Shown piece after piece: positions 10,101 through 18,089 of a stretch of DNA of 64,000 bases. Below the pieces are notes generated by a model. That model was not told where the DNA came from and searched no databases. It saw only the letters and a list, made by a program, of their open reading frames with translations. Numbering within the stretch: position 1 is the stretch's first letter; each line of letters starts with the position of its first letter. A program made the position numbers and the translations under genes. The stretch lies in NCBI GenBank assembly GCA_029582265.1, contig CM055828.1, positions 15,101,777 through 15,165,776 on the forward strand. The letters are read 5' to 3'. This DNA is from Zoroaster sp. YZ-2022. Taxonomy: Eukaryota; Echinodermata; Asteroidea; Forcipulatida; Zoroasteridae.

Positions 10101-12824
10101 CCAAACTATGCTTAACACTATGCTTAACATTGTCAGATTCTTGATGATTAACCGGGACACACCGTAGAGCTGCTCAATGCACAGCACTGTTTTTCTGATT
10201 ATTTGCACTGTGCATGAGCTGTTGAGGGTACAGTGTTATTAAATCACTGTGGGGTGACAGGGCAGAAAATCTCCAGCGATTGGCTGGCAGAAGTACACAC
10301 ACTTAGTTCATAACATACACACATAAAGTGTACGCACAATGCTCACAACACCAAAGTGGCTATCATCAACACAATGGGTGCACCACTAGAGGGCTACAAT
10401 GTGCACAGAGCGGCTAGGGCAATGTATAGCTATGCAATATCTCCAAAGATTGCCTGTCAGACACACACAAAATAATATGCACAATTTGATGATTAGCTCA
10501 ATGAAACAAACAACTTGACTGTGCAGTACCCCTAGAGGGCTACGATGCAGGATTCAGGTTTCTTCTAGAAGAATGGAAGAAACTTGGAAGAAAGTATTTT
10601 TACCACTTGTCACAAAAGAAAATGGTATGCAGCTACTAAAATCAGAATTGAAATGGGGAAGAATATATCACGAGGTAACATCTGAACTGATTCATTTCAT
10701 GAGACTAAGCCAAGACAATTGGATAAATTTAGGGTATTTTAGTTACTTTTGGAAATGTTTGAAGACAATGATCTGAAACCAAGACTGCCCTTGAGAATCC
10801 GAGACTTGGCCATAGTAGATAATTTTTTTTTAAATAGTTAGCATATCAATTTTATTTCAATAGAATAGTTAAATTACCTTGGAATAATCTTCCAGAAACA
10901 CTGGTTTCTGTGGCTACCTTCAATATTAAACTGAGATTCTTCCATTAGGATAGAGGACTAATGCCCATAGAATCCAATATAAACATACTGATTTGATGTA
11001 TGTTTTTGCTCTACACAGACGTATGTATGAAACATTGTATATTCCACAGGAGACTCAAACCCATGACTTCCTGCTTACTGATGCAGAGGTCTTCATACAT
11101 AAGTCGGTGTAAGATCAAATCAATTGTTTATCACCTGATGCAAGAATTGTATCAATCTTTAAATACAGTGAACGATTTCCCCTGTATCGCATTGCAAAAT
11201 GCGACGTAATTTGGACAATCTGTGATGGAATTTCAAACAATACATCGCAGATTTTGCGATACAAATTGCGACAGATTTTTTCACTATTGTGGTTGAATAA
11301 TAAACATTTTTGAAATCATATTCGCAAACCTTTCCCGAAATAACGTTTACATGTATATTTCCGACCAAAAAATATCAAGGGATCCATCCCGACTGGGTTT
11401 GTTTCCGTGTGTCCAGACCACGCGTCCATACGAAAGTGCGACGTACGTGGTCATCGATGACATTATGACGTGACGGTGTTGATGCAACAGTGAACAGGTG
11501 CACTGGTTTTACCTATGCAACCGTACATCCAACTTTATTTCCCGTCAATCCGTAAGGATTTTATCCACAATGCTTAAAATTCTATGTGCATGCAATATTT
11601 TTCTGCTGATGAATTAACTACGGGCGAAATTCCCGAAATGGAAAACACAACAGTACCCCTAGATTTTTTTTGCTTCGCACGTGTTTATTTTTTCTTCTCC
11701 TGAGTTTGGGGGTTGGAACATTGAGCAATTGAGCCACCCCTAGACACAATAGTACCGTATTCAGTTCACACGCGCGCTTTCATATGATCACTGCGGCCGT
11801 ATTCAAAGGAACTCTAGAAACGTTACTAACTTCGTTTTATAATAAAAGTTTTTGAAAATTAGCAAAATGAGCATTCATTTATATATGTAGTGGTGAGATT
11901 TAGAATCATTTCGGCACACAAAATGATTGCACTTTTAACCACGGTGAGCCACTCATTATCCTGACGAATTTTTAATAATCAAAATCAAGCTTGATCATAC
12001 CACAAAGTAGCGCGTTACACTTGGCGAAATTCACTTTGAAAAGCACCCGAACATGTCACAGTCGGTAATTTGTTTTCGTGATATTGCCTCTGTTTTAGCG
12101 ATTGATATAACAACGTAAAAAAAGAAAATGGACGGAGGACTAACTTTCATTAATGACTGCAATTTTCTCGAAAATAATGAAGAAATCAGCCTAGAAGAAA
12201 CAGGAAGAAAGAAAGAATTTCCGGACACTAAAGATGATTAACTCTGGTTAAATTTCTGGTTTAAATTATTCATATTATACCTATGCACACTACATACTAT
12301 TTTAAATTTGCTATACAAAATTCACAGATTGCTATACAAAAAAATTATTTGCAACGAAATTGTTCCTTGAAATATCGCTGAACCTGTTTCTATATAGGAT
12401 TCTAGCTGGCCAATCGTCATCAGGCAAGCTCGGTGGTCGAGATGTTAAGATATCTGCACTAGTAAGCAAGTCGTGGGTTTGAATCTTGCCCAAGTTTTTT
12501 CACAGACACTCAGAAAACACTGAGCCTGCAGTGCTTCATACATACGTCGGTGTAAGGGCAAAAATCAAATCAACAGGTCTTAACCAATGAGGTCTCGACC
12601 AATGAGCTTACTCGATGGCAATAGGCCAGCTAGAATCCTATATGCATTTTGTAGTAGGGCAAAACATCAATTATTACATCGAAAGAATTCCCAATTTTGT
12701 TCTGCATCTGTAAGTGTATTTGACCTCAATCTTGATTTTTGTTTTACAGGAACTTCAGGAGAACAATATAGAAACAAAGCGTAGTAACAAAGGAGCCAGA
12801 GCTAGCACGTGTATTGTTTCTTGA
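1258..12824 (+). CDS. Ankyrin-repeat protein with C-terminal CaaX-like box (9 exons, 274 aa)
   Basis: Exons: 1258-1293, 1844-2038, 5577-5672, 6485-6571, 7472-7582, 7918-8028, 9767-9817, 10029-10091, 12750-12824. Every exon is a multiple of three and every intron is phase 0 with GT-AG ends, so the join is open throughout. Residues about 13-105 and 110-212 each look like a degenerate ankyrin block: they contain GADVNE and GANINM turns and helices such as EKGHVEVANILVDRGADL and SQGHIDVARTLIERGTDL. Residues 213-262 are polar and acidic. The protein ends KRSNKGARASTCIVS, where CIVS fits a CaaX prenylation signal after a basic stretch. The family is not recognised; ankyrin repeats normally bind proteins and a lipidated tail would place the protein at a membrane (inference). 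The start was chosen at an ATG with A at -3; the frame is open for 27 bases upstream to a possible splice acceptor, so an earlier start exon is possible. Confidence 0.82.
1844..2038 (+). CDS. Ankyrin gene, coding exon 2 (first ankyrin block)
   Basis: 65 codons between acceptor tgctttag and donor ATG|gtgaga. It carries LLTKGADVNE and VANILVDRGADL, two ankyrin-type helix-turn segments. It corresponds to exons 4 plus 5 of the second block, but without the intron that divides those. Confidence 0.85.
2224..2262 (-). ncRNA. Hammerhead-ribozyme-like core in the Penelope terminus
   Basis: Minus strand: CTGACGA (2262-2256), stem GGACAG/CTGTCC written on the plus strand at 237-242/249-254 of this 2-kb block, GAAA (2236-2233), then GTTGA and GTC (2226-2224). 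This is the order of a type-I hammerhead core with a very short stem III. Against it: an extra C between CTGACGA and stem II, and no convincing stem I. Hammerhead motifs are known in Penelope-like elements. Confidence 0.5.
2416..3150 (-). pseudogene. Penelope GIY-YIG endonuclease, inverted left copy
   Basis: Minus-strand frame open for 244 codons: RT end, linker and complete GIY-YIG region with GVYKIPCQCGKVYIGETGRD. Compared with the right copy it lacks about 110 bases of linker (right-copy region about 4098-4205) but keeps the C terminus beyond the right copy's stop. It has no RT core of its own, so it is a partial copy. Confidence 0.85.
3192..3930 (+). pseudogene. Penelope-like reverse transcriptase, frameshifted
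   Basis: Motifs in order: PKIYKLGIPLRPIVASQGGP (about 3226), NIMVSFNVVSFFTNVPT (about 3440), GTSMGSPISPVLTDIFMEEF (about 3649), YVDD (3758-3769) and DGHISFLDVEV (about 3872). The first motif is in a different frame from the next, with a shift near 3425, and a second shift lies near 3935 before the linker. A 15-base unit (aagatcatccacccc) is tandemly triplicated at about 3314-3358, inserting ten residues. Penelope RTs prime and copy the element's RNA; this copy cannot be translated intact. Confidence 0.88.
3935..4582 (+). pseudogene. Penelope GIY-YIG endonuclease, right copy, with stop codon
   Basis: Linker and endonuclease: GVYKIPCQCGKVYIGET (about 4353-4403) has the GIY and YIG halves, followed by RDYTTRLKEH. 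The frame stops at TAG (4580-4582) where the inverted left copy continues with EILRHNTVPQDIG. In Penelope-like elements this domain nicks target DNA for insertion. Confidence 0.85.
4672..4862. mobile_element. G/C-tract insertion inside the Penelope right arm
   Basis: Compared with the left arm, the right arm is interrupted by about 190 bases beginning gttaaactggggggcaag and ending tttgccccccctcctcc. The insertion removes the 5' half of the hammerhead-like core, leaving only GAAACGTTGAGTC at 4861-4873. Confidence 0.5.
4885..5091 (+). mobile_element. Second insertion in the Penelope hairpin, LINE-like 3' end
   Basis: Splits the tip of the terminal hairpin that is intact in the left arm (GGTTCC-TTC-GGAACC). 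It ends gcttaataaagtttacttg, a poly(A)-signal-like tail of the kind found at LINE 3' ends. Confidence 0.4.
5313..5335 (+). repeat. Short AATG microsatellite
   Basis: About five tandem copies of the 4-base unit aatg/gaat. Confidence 0.8.
5577..5672 (+). CDS. Ankyrin gene, coding exon 3
   Basis: 32 codons (starting VNKREMTALDIAKEKE) between acceptor ttgtacag and donor AAG|gtaagt. The TALDIA motif is typical of an ankyrin repeat's first helix; a charged helix (KVIEKKMEANK) follows. The preceding 3.5-kb intron contains the Penelope-like element. Confidence 0.85.
6210..6400 (+). repeat. Ancient dispersed repeat, core CTGTGAAAGTTT
   Basis: Contains caatctgtgaaagtttcagc followed by attttattg and agtagtgaaaaatg. 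Similar diverged stretches occur at about 8880-9040 and 25610-25740 (plus) and at 37490-37560, 52885-52950 and 56355-56480 (minus). No ends or target duplications could be defined. Confidence 0.5.
6485..6571 (+). CDS. Ankyrin gene, coding exon 4
   Basis: 29 codons (starting RLISAVQEGNSDKVQLA) between acceptor gttgtag and donor AAG|gtaaat. It begins the second ankyrin block and matches the first 29 residues of exon 2 in pattern. Confidence 0.85.
6679..7013. mobile_element. Short inverted-repeat element, family TTAAAGGGACA, copy A
   Basis: Left arm tttaaaggtacaatatcgtc and right arm gacagtattgtccctttaa are inverted, about 45 bases including gatcagagcagactttc. Copy B lies at 48303-48523. TTAA at both ends suggests a TTAA target. 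Confidence 0.7.
7027..7186. repeat. AAT / AATGAT / GAC microsatellite
   Basis: Runs from (AAT)n through mixed gat/aat units to (GAC)n over about 160 bases. It abuts a SINE head at its right end and is probably SINE-derived. The open frames across it are artefacts. Confidence 0.9.
7187..7256 (-). mobile_element. tRNA-derived SINE, 5' fragment
   Basis: Minus strand gives the SINE head ggagtgccatggtcgagcgg (box A region) to gaatgtggg, where the expected box B ggttcgaatcc is replaced by (GTC)n of the microsatellite. Confidence 0.7.
7472..7582 (+). CDS. Ankyrin gene, coding exon 5
   Basis: 37 codons between acceptor tatctttag and donor TCT|gtaagt. ALSQGHIDVARTLIERG is a clear ankyrin helix pair; it ends YTVS where exon 2 ends TATVM, so the splice position is shared by the two blocks. 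Confidence 0.87.
7918..8028 (+). CDS. Ankyrin gene, coding exon 6
   Basis: 37 codons between acceptor tgtctag and donor CGA|gtaagt. It ends VVNLIDKEMERNDTTR, the counterpart of VKVIEKKMEANK in exon 3, closing the second ankyrin block. Confidence 0.82.
8429..8698. mobile_element. Element with GGCGGATCC termini, copy A
   Basis: Starts attggcggat and ends attctggatccgcc; the inside holds a G/C-run hairpin (gctaagggggctgtagcccc), an A-rich tract and cactgtgctttgtttttct. A second copy with the same interior is at 23059-23290. Confidence 0.7.
8870..9060 (+). repeat. Ancient dispersed repeat copy
   Basis: Holds aagctgtgaaagttttaact, then agaaaatagtgaaaatgtct; the same order of motifs as at 6.2-6.4 and 25.6-25.8 kb. 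Confidence 0.45.
9277..9661. mobile_element. Palindromic element, TIR tatatgacataaaacacaat
   Basis: The first 23 bases (9277-9299) are repeated exactly in reverse complement at 9639-9661. Further inverted pairs inside (tttgagttgatt with aatcaactcaaa) make most of the 385 bases a hairpin. No ORF. Confidence 0.75.
9767..9817 (+). CDS. Ankyrin gene, coding exon 7
   Basis: 17 codons (VENTPAENSHIQHKPAK) between acceptor cttttacag and a weaker donor AAG|gttggt. Polar linker. Its short length and in-frame phase make it a possible cassette exon. Confidence 0.65.
10029..10091 (+). CDS. Ankyrin gene, coding exon 8 (acidic)
   Basis: 21 codons between acceptor tcacacag and donor CAA|gttagt. The encoded stretch GEIEDIEDENEDEQ is strongly acidic. 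Confidence 0.68.
11070..11165 (+). mobile_element. SINE family 2, 3' fragment
   Basis: Contains gtcggtgtaagatcaaatca followed by attgtttatcacctgatgca, the tail shared with copies at 12.4, 13.5, 13.6 and 24.6 kb. Confidence 0.55.
12386..12590 (+). mobile_element. tRNA-derived SINE family 2
   Basis: Begins gctggccaatcgtcatc, then a tRNA-like head gctcggtggtcgagatgtta and box-B-like gggtttgaatcttgcc, and the body cactcagaaaacactgagcc. Closely similar to 13617-13850. Confidence 0.65.
12750..12824 (+). CDS. Ankyrin gene, terminal coding exon with CIVS
   Basis: 24 codons plus TGA after acceptor gttttacag, in phase with exon 8. The end KRSNKGARASTCIVS gives a basic patch and a cysteine four residues from the C terminus. 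Serine in the last position is typical of farnesylated CaaX boxes (known rule). Prenylation here is inferred. Confidence 0.75.
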   Translation, partial: ELQENNIETKRSNKGARASTCIVS

Positions 12825-12974
12825 TCACTGTTCCCTAAACTCAGCAGAAAGAATGCCTTGTGGTTCTGCTTCGGTTCTGCCTCAGATAACCAATGTTGGA
12901 CCTAGTGTTACTTCAGCACTAGAATGTCTGAATGGTAACATGTTTCTTAACGGAACCAATTTCATTAACGTTTT

Positions 12975-13235
12975 AGGCTTTGCATGGAGTATTGGTTTCA
13001 GTTTGCGGTAACACCATGTAGTTGTATCTCAACTATGTCAGATTGTGGTTCTGATAAGACCCATATAGGTATTCTCTACGTTTCGACTAACATGCTCTAT
13101 AGTCATCATCAGGGGACTCTCTTCAGTCTCTTGATGATGACTAGAACATGCTAGTTGAAATGTAGAGAATAACCACAATCTCACTTTGTGATAGTTGTGA
13201 TAACTCACATGGTGTTACAACAAACAGAACAGATA
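12975..13235. mobile_element. Penelope-type palindromic terminal element
   Basis: Ends ggtaacaccatgtagttg and cacatggtgttac are inverted; the middle has cgtttcgactaacatgctct and its inverse around ctcttgatgatgactagaac. About 260 bases with no coding sequence. It lies in the presumed 3' UTR of the ankyrin gene. Confidence 0.65.
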
Positions 13236-13519
13236 ACATATTGTTTGTAAGAATTAGTTATTGGTCTTACATTAAGACCCTTTGTCTTTGTCACAAGTAC
13301 AAGTACACAAATGTACTTGAATTAGAGTACTACAACTCTACTATGCATGCATCATAATGTAGAATCGGGATGTGTATGTTTAAATCATGAAGGTACAAAT
13401 ACTCTATTTCTACCTGAATGATTCAATCAACTAAATAATGTTAAATTTAAAATGTATGTATCTTTGACCGTTCAACCATTCTAATTGGTTGAGATCTGCT
13501 CACATATTCAAATGTACAG

Positions 13520-13612
13520 GTTGGTGAAATTCTTGCGTAGGCCAAATTAAATCAATTGTTTATCGTCCGACGCAAGAATTTCATCAAATGATAAATATCG
13601 CGGCACCCACTG
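13520..13612 (+). mobile_element. SINE family 2, tail fragment
   Basis: Carries aatcaattgtttatcgtccg then acgcaagaatttcatca, the 3' end of the family, directly before a fuller copy. Confidence 0.5.
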
Positions 13613-13616
13613 CTAT

Positions 13617-13850
13617 ATAGGATTCTAGCCGGCCAATCGTCATCGGGCAAGCTCGGTGGTCAAGAGGTTAAGACGTCTGCACTAGTAAGCAGGAGGTTGT
13701 GGGTTTGAATCCCACCTGAGTCGCCTGTGAAGTTTTTCCATAAACACTCGGAAAGCACCGAGTATACAGTGCTATACACACGTCGGTGTAGGGCAAAATT
13801 AAATCAATTGTTTATCACCTGATGCAAGAATTTCATCAAACTATAAATTA
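13617..13850 (+). mobile_element. tRNA-derived SINE family 2, nearly complete
   Basis: Box A region ggtggtcaagaggttaagac, box B gggtttgaatccc, then a body with a short inverted pair (aacactcggaaagcaccgag) and tail attgtttatcacctgatgca. The head looks like a tRNA with a long variable arm. Confidence 0.7.
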
Positions 13851-14150
13851 CCAACGTTGTATTTTTCCTTTAAGATTGTATTTATAAATTGGAGTAAAAG
13901 TGTGATGAGTAAATATTCAACACGTTATTAAAGACGAGTCTCATCTCAAGTCATGTACATGTAGCTCATCAAACTTGTATTACTTTGTTTAAAGAGAGAT
14001 TTTATATTACAAACTCCGTCCTGTTTTGAAGTATTTAAGTTTGGCATTTGTGTGTGTGTATATATACAGAATAATGGTATGAATACTCAGTCTAATTATG
14101 CTGGATATACAACACAACTACTGTTTTATCAGTTATTTTTAAGATCAGAA

Positions 14151-14156
14151 AATAAA
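14151..14156 (+). promoter_or_regulatory. Candidate poly(A) signal AATAAA for the ankyrin gene
   Basis: First canonical AATAAA seen on the plus strand after the stop at 12824, which would give a 3' UTR of about 1.3 kb. That UTR would contain a palindromic Penelope-type terminal element and a SINE. Not supported by transcript data. Confidence 0.3.
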
Positions 14157-14707
14157 TTATAGTATGTTTTGTGTGAAATCAAAGAGGCATATGTGTTGAA
14201 TATACAGCACATATATTTTTGTATGTATTTTGTGTAAGGAAAATATCAGGTTATGTTATTCGCTGAGTTAATTGAAGTCTGTCATGATGCGAAAGCACAC
14301 AGTGATGATCAGTTTGTAATTGGACATATCTTAAGTGGCTGTAGCTATAGACTATTTCATATAGGACTTTGTCCAAAATGTGTTTGTTTTAATAAGCTTT
14401 TCTTCAGACTTATTTTGTAGGATCTGGTATCGCATATACAGTGTGTCTAAAAAAAATGCAAACAAAATTTAACGGAATGCCAGACGTAGAATGAGTAACC
14501 AGCATAGATAATATAGGTATGGTTTGAAAGACACACCTTTCCACTTTAAAATGAGACATCCAACGTCCAAATCTGATAATTTTTGACAGAGTTATGAGTA
14601 CTTTTCCAAGAGAGGTCAAATTGACGATGGGACCACGTTTTTAAATGCAGTGATAATCGATTTTGTTTAGATGTGCAAGTGTTGCAATGTGGATGAACTG
14701 TTGATGA

Positions 14708-15303
14708 TTACATCCCTTCCCCCTCAACATGCCCTCCCTCTCGCTCGATACACAGGCAAAATCGTTTCTCCGTGTCTCCCATCGCTCTCCTAACAAATCT
14801 GGAGTCTGTTATTCTGTCACGGAGAGTCTGCAGGTCCAGAGGGGGAGTCGTGTACACCTTGGATTTCAAGTATCCCCAGAGGTAGAAATCACACGGGGTG
14901 AGGGTCTGGAGATCTCGGTGGCCATTCATGCACATGATTCAATGCTATGACACGGTCTCCGAACGCTTCATGAAGGCGGTCTCGGACAGCCAGTAGAGCC
15001 AGTGTGAGCCGGAGTGCCGTCTTGAGCCCATCACAGGTGCCTAAACACACCTCGCTCCTGAACCTCGAAATGTTCCTCCGACCTCCCAGTCCGATGTCGC
15101 CCGGAACGCCCTCGATTGAGATTGAGGCTGGTACCCTCCCTCCGGTACTTTCGCAGGTTTCTCCAGATAGTGCTGGCTGCAGGTGGATCTCGATCTGGGA
15201 ATCGCTGCATAAATGCATCGATAACACCATTTACTCTTCCAGTACGGATGTACTCCGTGACACAAAAAACTCTCTGCTCGTTAGTTAGCTGAACACCAAA
15301 CAT
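14708..15303 (-). pseudogene. mariner-type transposase, broken
   Basis: The N-terminal helix-turn-helix part (15303-15031) reads MFGVQLTNEQRVFCVTEYIR and later RDPPAASTIWRNLRKYRREG. In other frames follow FGDRVIALNHVHEWPPRSPD (about 14980-14920) and LTPCDFYLWGYLKSKVY (about 14900-14850), around the last catalytic region. The middle of the catalytic domain is missing and there are frameshifts, so the copy is inactive. Confidence 0.85.
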
Positions 15304-15378
15304 GATCAATGTTTGACGAAAAATGAATTGACAGTACACAGTTGCACAAGTTAATTAAGCACATTGCATAATACTCTT

Positions 15379-15579
15379 AAAAAAAAAAAAGTTTAGCAAG
15401 TAAACACTTTTCTTGGTATCAGTTTGTAAACATGTTTACTAGCCGAACGCACATGTCCAATTCCTAAACATCGATTTTCATTGGCTAAACACTATCCGTC
15501 CTCATGCTAAAAATGTTTAGCATGTAAACATGTTTACAAACATGTTTAGAATTGTGTTTACTCGCTAAACACATTTTTG
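15379..15579. mobile_element. Short inverted-repeat element nested in the mariner copy
   Basis: Left gtttagcaagtaaacac and right gtgtttactcgctaaacac are inverted; several further gtttac/gtaaac pairs lie between. It lies between the transposase start and the mariner's right terminal repeat. Confidence 0.65.
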
Positions 15580-16639
15580 TAGGCCAGGCAATTATCCACA
15601 CAGACCTTTGTCCCAATGCCTAAAATTGAAAACTTGGTCCCATCGTCAATTTGACCTCTCTTGGAAAAGTACTCATAACTCTGTCAAAAATTATCAGATT
15701 TGGACGTTTGGTGTCTCATTATAAAGTGGAAAGGTGTATCTTTCAAACCATACCTATATTATCTATGCTGGTTACTCATTCTACGTCTGGCATTCCGTTA
15801 AATTTTGTTTGCATTTTTTTTGAGACACACTGTATATTGATATAGTTGAGGTCCCTCTTAATAGTTCATACTAAAGAAAACTTAGATTATGGTATCCCAA
15901 ACTATAGATCTCTTTAATATTTTAATGAATGGCTACTGATGGCCATTTCAAAATGTCTACAACCAAATAAGATGCAATGCAGATTGTTGGATATAGTGCG
16001 ACATAATACCAACAAAATTCCTTGGATACATCACTTGCTCAGTATTCTCTGGGTTCTTAGCACTTGATCTCATATTAATTTTTTTTACTGATCTAAAATT
16101 GTTTGAATGATCTCGGCTGGATTCAACATGGGCTCAGCCTGATCGAGTCCAAAATTAGTCTTAGTCTAAGTCTTTCACATTCAAGTCCAAGTCCATTAAA
16201 AGTGGGCTAGAGTTAAGATACAAGTCCAAGTCCAAAGAAGCAATGTAATGAGTGCATATGGGCTTTATGATATTCCTAAAGCAGTATGGTCTTCCTAACA
16301 AGTCCACTTGACTATGCTATGGCTGGCAGGAAAAAGACTGGCCCCTTTGTGAAATAGCACTAATTATTTTGTTGGGAATCTGTGGAATATGACCACTTAG
16401 CTCCGTCCTTATTTGCCAACTCCATTATTTTCTAGTCATTTGGTTAATAAATTAATGAATTGTTTTGAAATGATTATTGTTTACATTTCTATTAAAAGAA
16501 CACTGTCACCTGACTTATTTAATACTGATTTTGACTTGGTAAAGTAACTTTTTTAGAATAATCTGCCAACCATCATATTCTTGTAAATACTGCGATGGTA
16601 ACGAATTATGTGCATAGGCTGCAAGCTTCTTCTTCTTGA

Positions 16640-17394
16640 ATGCTATCACCCGAATCATTCGCCAATGGTGGTCATGTGAAGCCAAGTCACTGCCCGGTTG
16701 TCTGCGATATGAAGTGCTGGGTGACCGCCTTGGAACTGTTGCAGAGGGCACTCTTCCACGACATGTTCCATCGTCTCCTCGGCTCCGCAGGCACAGAGAG
16801 GGGACACACTGCGTTTCCACCTATGGAGGGTGGCTTTGCAGGGTCTAGCTCCAGTGCAGAACCGATTCAACTTGGTCCAGATTTTGTGGGGGAGGTCCAT
16901 GCCAGGGACTCGGAGAGTGGGGTCGTCGATCAGCTCCTTGTTCTTGGGGCTGCTTCGGGCCCATTCCTCCTGCCACAGTCGGTTGGTGTCAAATGTTGTT
17001 CCTGAAGTACATGTAGCCCAGATAGGTTTCCGAGATGGTAGCTGTTGTCTGGGGAATGGTTGATGTCTTGAGAGATGGGGAGTGTCTTTGTCGCGATCTT
17101 AGACAGGAGTTTGCCGGTTGCTGTCCTGCGGCGGATGTAAAGGAGGGGGGGGGGGGGGGTGTGCGATGTTACACAAATCCGGCAACCATTCAGTGTTGAT
17201 ACATCGAATGACCCCAGAGATGGTTCTCGTTGTGGTGTTGAGTTGAACATCCACCAATCTGCAGTGTGCAGAGTTTTCCCACACAGGGCGCAATATTCTG
17301 CCACGGAGTAGCATAATGCTAAGAAGGACGTCCTGAGCATTTCTGCATTAGCTCCCCAGTCACAAGTTTTTATTATTAAGGGAAGGTCAAACAT
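16640..17394 (-). pseudogene. Non-LTR retrotransposon RT C-terminal fragment
   Basis: Minus strand, in at least three frames: LVDVQLNTTTRTISGVIRC, EWLPDLCNIA, IWTKLNRFCTGARPCKATLH and the Cys/His motif CACGAEETMEHVVEECPL. This matches the end of Jockey/CR1-like reverse transcriptase proteins. Frameshifts and a G-run near 17146 disrupt it. Confidence 0.8.
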
Positions 17395-17924
17395 TTGTAT
17401 TTAGTAGGATTATTTAGACTCATTTCAACTATCTAGTTTTTAAGAAATATATCATAAAAACTAAACCTGTGAAAGTTTTATTACAATACGTGCTTACTTT
17501 ATGAAGATAATCACAAGCAACTGGTTTTTGAAACTGTTTTATGCACAGTTGTAAAAATAACAATTTCCATTTTCTCAGTATGATTGTACAAACCGATTAA
17601 GTTTTTAGATCTATATTAATTTGTTGATTTGATAATCTAGTAACCACCTGGCAGAAGTTAATGTAATCACCCCCCGTGTGTGCGTGTACTTCTGTACAAG
17701 ATATCTCAAAAAGTTCTCAATGGATTTGGATGAAATTTGCTGAATATGTTGAGTTTGCTACACGGACCAATCAGTTAGATTTTGATGAAGATCCAATATC
17801 AGGAAAGCAAATGTTTAGGACCATATCTATCGCGGATCAGTGAGTTAATAAGTAGAAACGATGGGGGCGCACTAGTGACCTATTTATTTATAACCTAATG
17901 TTTCCGTCAAGTTTCAAGAATCAT

Positions 17925-17985
17925 TGGTGGCTCAGAAGATGTATGGCTGTCACTTCCGATACCCCGGTTCGAAGCCTGGGGAATT
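17925..17985 (+). mobile_element. tRNA-like SINE head
   Basis: ggtggctcagaagatgtatg resembles box A and cccggttcgaagcctgggg box B. The preceding 250 bases contain aagatatctcaaaaagttct, which looks repetitive. No complete cloverleaf. Confidence 0.35.
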
Positions 17986-18089
17986 TGTTTTTGTTTTTAT
18001 TTATTTATTTTTTTATAAAATTTATACGGGTACAGTATAATCAAATAAGGTCATTTACGACTTCTAGGAATTTTTTTTCCTGAAATTCT

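Larger units (their letters stand above)
10140..12745 (+). other. Last intron of the ankyrin gene
   Basis: Holds SINE family 2 fragments and otherwise AT-rich unique sequence. No further exon with good splice sites was seen. Phase-0 cassette exons cannot be excluded. Confidence 0.5.
14439..15832 (-). mobile_element. mariner-type DNA transposon, decayed, TA-flanked
   Basis: Terminal inverted repeats of about 200 bases start cagtgtgtct; outside both is TATA, fitting a TA target duplication. The minus strand encodes pieces of a mariner/IS630-type transposase. Length 1394 bases including a nested element at about 15379-15579. Confidence 0.88.

Noticed and set aside
14729..15288. Plus-strand frames in the mariner element
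   Set aside because: Antisense to the transposase remnants.
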